A DNA stretch of 64,000 nt, from contig JAYKKM010000200.1 of the NCBI GenBank assembly GCA_035772405.1, positions 1 to 64,000 on the forward strand, written 5' to 3'. Of this stretch, positions 53,341 to 63,870 are shown piece after piece. Below the pieces are notes generated by a model. That model was given only the letters and a program-made list of their open reading frames with translations. It searched no databases and was not told where the DNA came from. Each line of letters opens with the position of its first letter. The first letter of the stretch is position 1. The position numbers and the translations under genes are program-made. Source of the DNA: Chrysogorgia sp. JL179-B06. Lineage: Eukaryota > Cnidaria > Anthozoa > Scleralcyonacea > Chrysogorgiidae.

Positions 53341-55470
53341 TTGTCAAAACAGCACAAGACAACTTGTGAAGACAAGACAAGACAAGACAAGACAAGGCAA
53401 GACAAGGCAAGACAAGTCAAGACAAGACAAGACAAGACAAGACAAGACAAGACAAGAAAAGACAAGACGAGACAAGACAAAACAAGTCAAGACAAGACAA
53501 GACAAGACAAGGCAAGACAATATAAGAAAATACAAGACAAGACAAGACAAGACAAGATAAGACAACTTGTCAAGACAAGACAAGAAAAGACAAGACAAGA
53601 CAAGACAAGACAAGACAAGACAAGACAAGACAAGACAAGATAAGAAAACTTGTCAAGACAAGGCAACTTGTCAAGACAAGACAACTTGTCAAGACAAGAC
53701 AACTTGTCAAGACAAGACAAGGCAACTTGTCAAGACCAGACTTGTCAAGACAAGACTAGACAAGACAAGACAAGACAAGACAAGACAAGACAAGAAAAGA
53801 CAAGACAAGACAACTTGTCAAGACAAGACAAGACAACTTGTCAAGACAAGACAAGACAAGACAAGACAAGAAAAGACAAGACAAGACAAGACAAGACAAG
53901 ACAAGACAAGGCAAGACAAGACAAGACAACTTGTCAAGACAAGATAAGACAAGACAAGACAAGACAAGGCAAGGCAAGACAAGACAAGACAAGACAAGAC
54001 AAGACAAGACAAGACAAGACAAGACAAGACAAGACAAGACAAGACAAGACAAGACAAGACAAGAAAAGAAAAGACAAGACAAGACAAGACAAGACAAGAC
54101 AAGAAAAGAAAAGACAAGACAAGACAAGGCAAGGCAAGGCAAGGCAAGGCAAGACGACACGAGACGAGACGAGACGAGACGAGACAAGACAACACAACAC
54201 AACACAAGAAAAGAAAAGACCAGACAAGACATGACAAGGCAAGGCAAGACAAGACAAGACAAGACAAGACAAGACAAGGAAAGGCAACGCAAGACAAGAC
54301 AAGACAAGACAAGACAAGGCAAGACAAACAAGACAAGACAAGGCAAGACAAGAAAAGACAAGACAAGACAACTTGTCAAGACAAGACAAGACAAGACAAG
54401 ATAAGAAAACTTGTCAAGGCAAGACAATACAACTTGTCAAGACAAGACAAGACAAGACAAGACAAGACAAGGCAAGACAAGACAAGACAAGACAAGAAAA
54501 GACAAGACCAGACAAGACAAGACAAGACAAGACAACTTGTCAAGACAAGACAAGACAAGACAAGATAAGACAACTTGTCAAGACAAGTCAAGACAAGACA
54601 AGACAAGACAAGACAAGACAAGATACGAAAACTTGTCAAGGCAAGACAATACAACTTGTCAAGACAAGACAAGACAAGACAAGACAAGACAAGAAAAGAC
54701 AAGACCAGACAACTTGTCAAGACAAGACAAGACAACTTGTCAAGACAAGACAAGACAAGGCAAGGCAAGACAAGGCAAGACAAAACAAGACAAGAAAAGA
54801 CAAGACAATATAACTTGTCAAGTCAAGACAAGACAAGACAAGACAAGACAACTTGTCAAGACAAGACAAGACAACTTGTCAAGACAAGGCAAGACAAGAC
54901 AAGACACGAAAAGACAAGACAAGCCAAGACAAGACAGGACAAGACAAGACAACTTGTCAAGACAAGACAACTTGTCAAGTCAAGACAATTTGTCAAGACA
55001 AGACAAGACGAGACAAGACAAGACAAGACAAGACAAGACAAGACAAGAAAAGATAAGAAAAGATAAGAAAACAAGATAACGTGTCAAGACAATATAACTT
55101 GTCAAGACAAGACAACTTGTCGAGACAAGACAAGACAAAACAACATATCAAGACAACACAAATTGTCAAGACAAGACAAGAACAAGACAAGACGAGAAAA
55201 GATAAGACAAGGCAAGACAAGGGAAGGCAATACAAGACCAGACAAGACAAGACAAGACAAGACAAGACAAGAAAAGACAAGACAAGACAAGACAAGATAA
55301 GATAAGAAAAATTGTCAAGACAAGACAATACAACTTGTCAAGACAAGACAAGACAAGACAAGACAAGACAAGACAAGACAAGACAAGACAAGACAAGACA
55401 AGACAAGACAAGACAAGACAAGACAAGACAAGATAAGATAATAAAACTTGTCAAGACAAGACCAGACAAC
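53341..55470 (+). repeat. Array B ~2-kb HOR, unit 2 (2,130 bp)
   Basis: TTGTCAAAAC at 53,341; ACCAGACTTGTC at 53,735 (+394, as in unit 1); GAGAC cluster 54,153-54,185; ACATGACAAGG at 54,229; ACGTGTCAAGAC at 55,079. Extra length comes mainly from pentamer runs and a duplicated GGCAAGACAATACAAC stretch (about 54,417 and 54,639). Confidence 0.85.
54153..54185 (+). repeat. GAGAC pentamer cluster, unit 2
   Basis: GACGACACGAGAC followed by repeated GAGAC. An AACAC mini-run (54,190-54,206) follows, as it does in unit 3. Confidence 0.85.
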
Positions 55471-56247
55471 TTGTCAAAACAGCACAAGACAACTTGTGAA
55501 GACAAGACAAGACAAGGCAAGACAAGGCAAGACAAGGCAAGACAAGTCAAGACAAGACAAGACAAGACAAGACAAGACAAGAAAAGACAAGACGAGACAA
55601 GACAAAACAAGTCAAGACAAGACAAGACAAGACAAGGCAAGACAATATAAGAAAATACAAGACAAGACAATACAAGACAAGATAAGACAACTTGTCAAGA
55701 CAAGACAAGAAAAGACAAGACAAGACAAGACAAGACAAGACAAGACAAGACAAGACAAGATAAGAAAACTTGTCAAGACAAGGCAACTTGTCAAGACAAG
55801 ACAACTTGTCAAGACAAGACAACTTGTCAAGACAAGACAAGGCAACTTGTCAAGACCAGACTTGTCAAGAGAAGACTAGACAAGACAAGACAAGACAAGA
55901 CAAGACAAGACAACACAAGAAAAGTCAAGACAAGACAACTTGTCAAGACAAGACAAGACAACTTGTCAAGACAAGACAAGACAAGACAAGACAAGAAAAG
56001 ACAAGACAAGATAAGACAAGACAAGACAAGACAAAGCAAGGCAAGACAAGACAACTTGTCAAGACAAGATAAGACAAGACAAGACAAGACAAGGCAAGGC
56101 AAGACAAGACAAGACAAGACAAGACAAGACAAGACAAGACAAGACAAGACAAGACAAGACAAGAAAAGAAAAGACAAGACAAGACAAGACAAGACAAGAC
56201 AAGAAAAGAAAAGTCAAGACAAGACAAGACAAGGCAAGGCAAGGCAA

Positions 56248-56280
56248 GACGACACGAGACGAGACGAGACGAGACGAGAC
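56248..56280 (+). repeat. GAGAC pentamer cluster, unit 3
   Basis: Same GACGACACGAGAC start as unit 2 and the same following AACAC words (near 56,286). The shared ACACGAG variant shows that units 2 and 3 are closer to each other here than to unit 1. Confidence 0.85.
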
Positions 56281-57071
56281 AAGACAACACAACACAAGAA
56301 AAGAAAAGACCAGACAAGACATGACAAGGCAAGGCAAGACAAGACAAGACAAGACAAGACAAGACAAGACAAGACAAGACAAGGAAAGGCAACGCAAGAC
56401 AAGACAAGACAAGACAAGACAAGGCAAGACAAACAAGACAAGACAAGGCAAGACAAGAAAAGACAAGACAAGACAACTTGTCAAGACAAGACAAGACAAG
56501 ACAAGATAAGAAAACTTGTCAAGGCAAGATAATACAACTTGTCAAGACAAGACAAGACAAGACAAGACAAGACAAGACAATGCAAGACAAGACAAGAAAA
56601 GACAAGAAAAGACAAGACCAGACAACTGGTCAAGACAAGACAAGACAACTTGTCAAGACAAGACAAGACAAGACAAGACAAGGCAAGACAAGGCAAGACA
56701 AAACAAGACAAGAAAAGACAAGACAATATAACTTGTCAAGTCAAGACAAGACAAGACAAGACAAAACAAGACAACTTGTCAAGACAAGACAAGACAAGAC
56801 ACGAAAAGACAAGACAAGACAAGCCAAGACAAGACAGGACAAGATAAGACAACTTGTCAAGACAAGACAACTTGTCAAGTCAAGACAATTTGTCAAGACA
56901 AGACAAGACGAGACAAGACAAGACAAGACAAGGCAAGACAAGACAAGACAAGAAAAGATAAGAAAACTTGAGAAGACAAGACAACGTGTCAAGACAAGAT
57001 AACTTGTCAAGACAAGACAACTTGTCGAGACAAGACAAGACAAAACAACTTATCAAGACAACACAAATTGT

Positions 57072-57297
57072 CAAGACAAGACAAGACAAGACAAGACAAG
57101 ACAAGACAAGACAAGACAAGACAAGACAAGACAAGACAAGACAAGACAAGACAAGACAAGACAAGACAAGACAAGACAAGACAAGACAAGACAAGACAAG
57201 ACAAGACAAGACAAGACAAGACAAGACAAGACAAGACAAGACAAGACAAGACAAGACAAGACAAGACAAGACAAGACAAGACAAGACAAGACAAGAC
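57072..57297 (+). repeat. Pure pentamer run, 45 copies
   Basis: About 226 bp of uninterrupted CAAGA (GACAA) repeats with no CTTGTC word or substitution. It is the longest pure run I see in array B; the next longest are near 61,850-61,954 and 59,816-59,900. It lies in the expanded unit 3. Confidence 0.9.
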
Positions 57298-57455
57298 GAC
57301 TTGTCAAGACAAGACAAGACAACTTGTCAAGACAAGGCAAGGCAATGCAAGGCAAGGCAAGGCAAGGCAAGACAAGACAAGACAAGACAAGACAAGACAA
57401 GACAAGACAAGACAAGACAAGACAAGACAAGACGAGACGAGACGAAACGAGACAA
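57295..57455 (+). repeat. GACGACTTGTC block, first copy
   Basis: Block starting GACGACTTGTC (57,295), with GGCAAGGCAATGCAAGGC and ending in GACGAGACGAAACGAGAC. It recurs at about 62,102-62,240 with GGCAATTCAAGGC in place of GGCAATGCAAGGC, an offset of about 4.8 kb. It interrupts the normal HOR order at both places. Confidence 0.75.
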
Positions 57456-57965
57456 GACAAGACAAGACAAGACAAGACAAGACATGACAAGACACGAAAA
57501 GACAAGACAAGCCAAGACAAGACAGGACAAGACAAGACAACTTGTCAAGACAAGACAACTTGTCAAGTCAAGACAATTTGTCAAGACAAGACAACTTGTC
57601 GAGACAAGACAAGACAAAACAACTTATCAAGACAACACAAATTGTCAAGACAAGACAAGACAAGACAAGACAAGACAAGACAAGACAAGACAAGACAAGA
57701 CAAGAAAAGAAAATACAAGACAAGACGAGACAAGACAAAACAAGTCAAGACAAGACAACACAAGACAAGACAAGGCAAGACAAGACAAGGCAAGACAATA
57801 TAAGAAAATACAAGACAAGACAAGACAAGACAAGATAAGACAACTTGTCAAGTCAAGACAAGAAAAGACAAGACAAGACAAGACAAGACAAGACAAGACA
57901 AGACAAGACAAGACAAGACAAGACAAGTCAAGATAAGAAAACTTGTCAAGACAAGACCAGACAAC

Positions 57966-59940
57966 TTGTCAAAACAAGACAAGACAACTTGTGAAGACAA
58001 GACAAGACAAGGCAAGACAAGACAAGACAAGGCAAGACAAGTCAAGACAAGACAAGACAAGACAAGACAAGAAAAGACAAGACGAGACAAGACAAAACAA
58101 GTCAAGACAAGACAAGACAAGACAAGGCAAGACAATATAAGAAAATACAAGACAAGACAAGACAAGATAAGACAACTTGTCAAGACAAGACAAGAAAAGA
58201 CAAGACAAGACAAGACTAGACAAGACAAGACAAGATAAGAAAAATTGTCAAGACAAGGCAACTTGTCAAGACAAGACAAGACAAGACAACTTGTCAAGAC
58301 AAGACAACTTGTCAAGACAAGACAAGGCAACTTGTCAAGACCAGACTTGTCAAGACAAGACAAGACAAGACAAGACAAGACAAGACAAGACAAGATAAGA
58401 AAACTTGTCAAGACAAGGCAACTTGTCAAGACAAGACAACTTGTCAAGACAAGACAACTTGTCAAGACAAGACAAGACAACTTGTCAAGACAAGACAAGA
58501 CAACTTGTCAAGACAAGACAAGACAAGACAAGACAAGACAAGACAAGAAAAGGCAAGAAAATCAAGACCAGACAACTTGTAAAGACAAGACAAGACAACT
58601 TGTCAAGACAAGACAAGACAAGGCAAGACAAGACAAGACAAGACAAGACAAGACAAGACAAGACAAGACAAGACAAGAAAAGAAAAGACAAGACAAGACA
58701 AGACAAGACAAGAAAAGAAAAGACAAGACAAGACAAGGCAAGGCAAGGCAAGGCAAGGCAAGACGAGACAAGACGAGACAAGACAAGACAAGACAAGAAA
58801 AGAAAAGACCAGACCAGACAAGACATGACAAGGCAAGGCAAGGCAAGACAAGACAAGACAAGACAAGACAAGACAAGACAAGACAAGACAAGGAAAGGCA
58901 ACGCAACGCAAGACAAGACAAGACAAGACAAGACAAGACAAGGCAAGACAAACAAGACAAGACAAGGCAAGACAAGAAAAGACAAGACAAGACAACTTGT
59001 CAAGACAAGACAAGACAAGACAAGATAAGACAACTTGTCAAGACAAGTCAAGACAAGACAAGACAAGACAAGACAAGATACGAAAACTTGTCAAGGCAAG
59101 ACAATACAAATTGTCAAGACAAGACAAGACAAGACAAGACAAGACAAGAAAAGACAAGACCAGACAACTTGTCAAGACAAGACAAGACAACTTGTCAAGA
59201 CAAGACAAGACAAGGCAAGGCAAGACAAGGCAAGACAAAACAAGACAAGAAAAGACAAGACAATATAACTTGTCAAGTCAAGACAAGACAAGACAAGACA
59301 AGACAACTTGTCAAGACAAGACAAGACAACTTGTTAAGACAAGACAAGACAAGACAAGACAAGACACGAAAAGACAAGACAAGCCAAGACAAGACAGGAC
59401 AAGACAAGACAACTTGTCAAGACAAGACAACTTGTCAAGTCAAGACAATTTGTCAAGACAAGACAAGACGAGACAAGACAAGACAAGACAAGACAAGACA
59501 AGACAAGACAAGACAAGAAAAGATAAGAAAAGATAAGAAAACAAGATAACGTGTCAAGACAATATAACTTGTCAAGACAAGACAACTTGTCGAGACAAGA
59601 CAAGACAAAACAACATATCAAGACAACACAAATTGTCAAGACAAGACAAGAACAAGACAAGACGAGAAAAGATAAGACAAGGCAAGACAAGGGAAGGCAA
59701 TAAAAGACCAGACAAGACAAGACAAGACAAGACAAGACAAGAAAAGACAAGACAAGACAAGACAAGACAAGATAAGATAAGAAAAATTGTCAAGACAAGA
59801 CAATACAACTTGTCAAGACAAGACAAGACAAGACAAGACAAGACAAGACAAGACAAGACAAGACAAGACAAGACAAGACAAGACAAGACAAGACAAGACA
59901 AGATAAGATAATAAAACTTGTCAAGACAAGACCAGACAAC
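57966..59940 (+). repeat. Array B ~2-kb HOR, unit 4 (1,975 bp)
   Basis: TTGTCAAAAC at 57,966; ACCAGACTTGTC at 58,340; short GAGAC pair near 58,762; ACATGACAAGG at 58,823; ACGTGTCAAGAC at 59,549. Flanks of the last marker match units 1 and 2 (two AAAAGATAAG words followed by AAAACAAGATAACGTG), not unit 3. Confidence 0.85.
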
Positions 59941-61000
59941 TTGTCAAAACAGCACAAGACAACTTGTGAAGACAAGACAAGACAAGGCAAGACAAGGCAA
60001 GACAAGGCAAGACAAGACAAGACAAGACAAGACAAGACAAGACAAGACAAGACAAGACAAGACAAGACAAGACAAGACAAGAAAAGGCAACGCAAGACAA
60101 GACAAGACAAGACAAGACAAGGCAAGACAAACAAGACAAGACAAGGCAAGACAAGAAAAGACAAGACAAGACAACTTGTCAAGACAAGACAAGACAAGAC
60201 AAGATAAGAAAACTTGTCAAGGCAAGACAATACAACTTGTCAAGACAAGACAAGACAAGACAAGACAAGACAAGACAATGCAAGACAATACAAGAAAAGA
60301 CAAGAAAAGACAAGACCAGACAACTTGTCAAGACAAGACAAGACAACTTGTCAAGACAAGACAAGACAAGACAAGGCAAGACAAGGCAAGACAAAACAAG
60401 ACAAGAAAAGACAAGACAATATAACTTGTCAAGTCAAGACAAGACAAGACAAGACAAGACAAAACAAGACAACTTGTCAAGACAAGACAAGACAAGACAC
60501 GAAAAGACAAGACAAGACAAGCCAAGACAAGACAGGACAAGACAAGACAACTTGTCAAGACAAGACAACTTGTCAAGTCAAGACAATTTGTCAAGACAAT
60601 ACAAGACGAGACAAGACAAGACAAGACAAGGCAAGACAAGACAAGACAAGAAAATATAAGAAAACTTGAGAAGACAAGACAACGTGTCAAGACAAGAAAA
60701 CTTGTCAAGACAAGACAACTTGTCGAGACAAGACAAGACAAAACAACTTATCAAGACAACACAAATTGTCAAGACAAGACAAGAACAAGACAAGACAAGA
60801 CAAGACAAGACAAGGCAAGACAAGGGAAGGCAATACAAGACCAGACAAGACAAGACAAGACAAGACAAGACAAGACAAGACAAGACAAGGGAAGGCAATA
60901 CAAGACCAGACAAGACAAGACAAGACAAGACAAGACAAGACAAGGGAAGGCAATACAAGACAAGACAAGACAAGACAAGATAAGAAAACTTGTCAAGACA
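59941..61000 (+). repeat. Array B HOR, unit 5, internally shortened
   Basis: TTGTCAAAAC at 59,941 is followed directly by GGCAA/GACAA runs and GGCAACGCAAGAC near 60,087. The ACCAGACTTGTC, GAGAC and ACATGAC markers that should lie between are missing. ACGTGTCAAGAC appears at 60,682, only 741 bp from the unit start instead of about 1,510-1,740. The block ending GGGAAGGCAATACAAGAC is repeated three times near 60,822, 60,889 and 60,952. Confidence 0.78.
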
Positions 61001-61028
61001 AGACAAGGCAACTTGTCAAGACAAGCCA

Positions 61029-61085
61029 ACTTGTCAAGACAACTTGTCAAGACAACTTGTCAAGACAAGACAACTTGTCAAGTCT
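61029..61085 (+). repeat. Cluster of inverted CTTGTC words at 13-bp spacing
   Basis: CTTGTC occurs at 61,030, 61,043, 61,056 and 61,074 (spacings 13, 13, 18), so here the array becomes a short tandem of GACAA plus CTTGTCAA. It is the densest inverted-word cluster noticed in array B. Confidence 0.8.
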
Positions 61086-62101
61086 AGACAACTTGCAAGA
61101 CAAGACAAGACAAGACAAGACAAGACAAGACCAGACAAGACAATACAAAACAAGACAAGACAAGACAAGATAAGAAAACTTTTCAAGACAAGACAAGACA
61201 AGACAACTTATCAAGACAAGACAAGACAAGACAAGAAAAGACAAGACAAGCCAACTTGTCAAGACAAGACAACTTGTCAAGACAAGACAACTTGTAAAGA
61301 CAACTTATCAAGACAAGACAACTTATCAAGGCAAGACAAGACAAGTCAAGACAAGACAAGCAAGACAATACAAGACAAGACAAGACAAGACAATACAAGA
61401 CAAGACAAGACAAGACAAGACAAGACAAGACAAGACAAGAAAAGACAAGACAAGACCAGACAAGACAAGATAAGAAAACTTGTCAAGACAAGACAACTTG
61501 TCAACACAAGACAAGATAAGACAAGAATAGACAAGAATAGACAACTTGTCAAGACAATACAATACAAGACAAGACAAAACAAAACAAGACAAGACAAGAA
61601 AAGAAAACACAATACAATACAAGACAACTTGTCAAGACAAGCCAACTTGTTAAGACAAGAAAACTTGTCAAGACAAGACAACTTGTAAAGACAAGACAAT
61701 ACAAGACAAGACAAGACAAGTCAAGACAAGACAAGACCAGAAAAGAAAACACAAGACAAGACAAGACAACTCGTCAAGACAAGATAGGACAACTTGTCGA
61801 CAAGGCAACTTGTCAAGACAAGACAAGACAAGACAAGACAAGACAAAACAAGACAAGACAAGACAAGACAAGACAAGACAAGACAAGACAAGACAAGACA
61901 AGACAAGACAAGACAAGACAAGACAAGACAAGACAAGACAAGACAAGACAAGACTATACAAGACAAGACAAGACAAGACAAGACAAGACAAGACAAGACT
62001 AGACAAGACAAGGCAAGACAAGACATGATAAGACAAGACAAGACAAGACAAGACAAGACAAGGAAAGAAAAGAAAAGAAAAGAAAAGACAAGACAAGACA
62101 A

Positions 62102-62240
62102 GACGACTTGTCAAGACAAGACAAGACAACTTGTCAAGACAAGGCAAGGCAATTCAAGGCAAGGCAAGGCAAGACAAGACAAGACAAGACAAGACAAGAC
62201 AAGACAAGACAAGACAAGACGAGACGAAACGAGACAAGAC
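62102..62240 (+). repeat. GACGACTTGTC block, second copy
   Basis: Second occurrence of the 57,295 block, slightly shorter in its pentamer run, again ending with GACGAGACGAAACGAGAC (about 62,218-62,235). Directly downstream are ATGGCATGGCAAGG words not found after the first copy. Confidence 0.75.
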
Positions 62241-63224
62241 AAGACAAGATAATACATGGCATGGCAAGGCAAGGCAAGACAAGACAAGACAAGACAAGAC
62301 AAGACAAGACAAGACAAGACAAGACAAGACAAGACAAGACAAGACAAGACAAGGCAAGAAAAGACAAGACAAGACAAAACAACGAAAGGCAATACAAGAC
62401 AAGACAAGACAAGACAAGACAAGACAAGACAAGCCAAGACAAGACAGGACAAAACAAGGCAACTTATCAAGACAAGACAAGACAAGACAAGAGAAGACAA
62501 GGCAAGACAAGACAAGACAACTTTTCAAGACAAGACAACTTGTCAAGTCAAGACAATTTGTCAAGTCAAGACAAGACGAGACAAGACAAGACAAACAAGA
62601 CAAGACAAGACTAGACAAGACAAGACAAGACAAGACAAGACAAGACAAGAATAGACAAGACAAGACAAGATAAGAAAACTTGTGAAGACAAGACAACGTG
62701 TCAAGATAAGATAACTTGTCAAGAGAAGACAACTTGTCGAGACAAGACAAGACAAGACAACTTATCAAGACAACACAAATTGTCAAGACAAGACAAGAAC
62801 AAGACAAGACAAGACAAGGCAAGACAAGGGAAGGCAATACAAGACCAGACAAGACAAGACAAGACAAGGCAGGACAAGACAAGACAAGACAAGACAACTT
62901 GTCAAGACAAGACAAGAAAAGAAAAGACAAGACAAGACAAGACAAGACAAGATAAGAAAACTTGTCAAGACAAGACAAGACAACTTGTGAAGACAAGACA
63001 ACTTGTCAAGCCAAGACAACTTATCAAGACAAGACAAGGCAACTTGTCAAGACCAGACTTGTCAAGATAAGACAAGACAACACAACACAAGAAAAGACAA
63101 GACAAGAAAAGGCAAGAAAAGACAAGACCAGACAACTTGTCAAGACAAGACAAGACAACTTGCCAAGACAAGACAAGACAAGACAAGACAAGACAAGGCA
63201 AGGCAAGACAAGACAAGACAAGAT

Positions 63225-63258
63225 AACAAAACAAAACAAAACAAAACAACACAAAACA
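63225..63258 (+). repeat. ACAAA pentamer tract
   Basis: Short run of ACAAA words followed by ACAACACAAAACATAAG and GAAAAAGGAAG, an unusual G-poor interruption in the GACAA array. No element ends or duplication were seen around it. Confidence 0.75.
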
Positions 63259-63433
63259 TAAGAAAAAGGAAGACAAGACAACTTATCAAGACAAGACAAG
63301 ACAACTTGTCAAGACAAGACAAGACAAGACAAGACAAGACAAGACAAGAAAAGACAAGACAAGACAACTTATCAAGACAAGACAACTTGTCAAGACAAGA
63401 CAAGAACAAGACAAGACAAGACAAGACAAGACA

Positions 63434-63479
63434 ACAAAACACAACACAACACAACACAACACAACACAACACAACACAA
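63434..63479 (+). repeat. AACAC pentamer tract
   Basis: About eight consecutive AACAC/ACACA words, a single G-to-C variant of the AAGAC pentamer that has been locally amplified. Shorter examples are at 54,190-54,206 and near 56,286. Confidence 0.85.
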
Positions 63480-63845
63480 GACAAGACAAGACAAGACAAG
63501 ACAAGACAACTTGTCAAGACAAGACAAGACAAGACAAAACAAGACAAGACAAGACAAGGCAAGACAAGACAAGACAATATAAGAAAAGACAAGACAAGTA
63601 AAGACAAGACAATATAACTTGTCAAGACAAGACAAGACAAGACAAGACAACTTGTCAAGACTAGACAAGACAACTTGTCAAGACTAGACAAGACAACTTG
63701 TCAAGACAAAACAAGAAAAGACAAGACAAGACAAGGCAAGGCAAGACAACACAACACAAGACAAGACAAGACAACTTGTCAAGTCAAGACAACTTCCCAA
63801 GACAAGACAAGACAAGACAAGACAAGACAAGACAAGACAAGACAA

Positions 63846-63870
63846 GATAAGATAAGATAAGATAAGATAA
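63846..63870 (+). repeat. GATAA pentamer tract
   Basis: Five consecutive GATAA words, followed by GAAAACTTGTC. Elsewhere GATAA occurs singly or paired before GAAAACTTGTC, so this is a local amplification of the variant that precedes many inverted words. Confidence 0.85.

Larger units (their letters stand above)
55471..57965 (+). repeat. Array B ~2-kb HOR, unit 3, expanded to 2,495 bp
   Basis: TTGTCAAAAC at 55,471; ACCAGACTTGTC at 55,855; GAGAC cluster 56,248-56,280; ACATGACAAGG at 56,319; ACGTGTCAAGAC at 56,984 in the CTTGAGAAG context. A 226-bp pure pentamer run (57,072-57,297) follows. A second copy of the CACGAAAAGAC to CAACTTATCAAGAC block (first near 56,798-57,060, again near 57,491-57,650) accounts for further added length. 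Confidence 0.83.
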
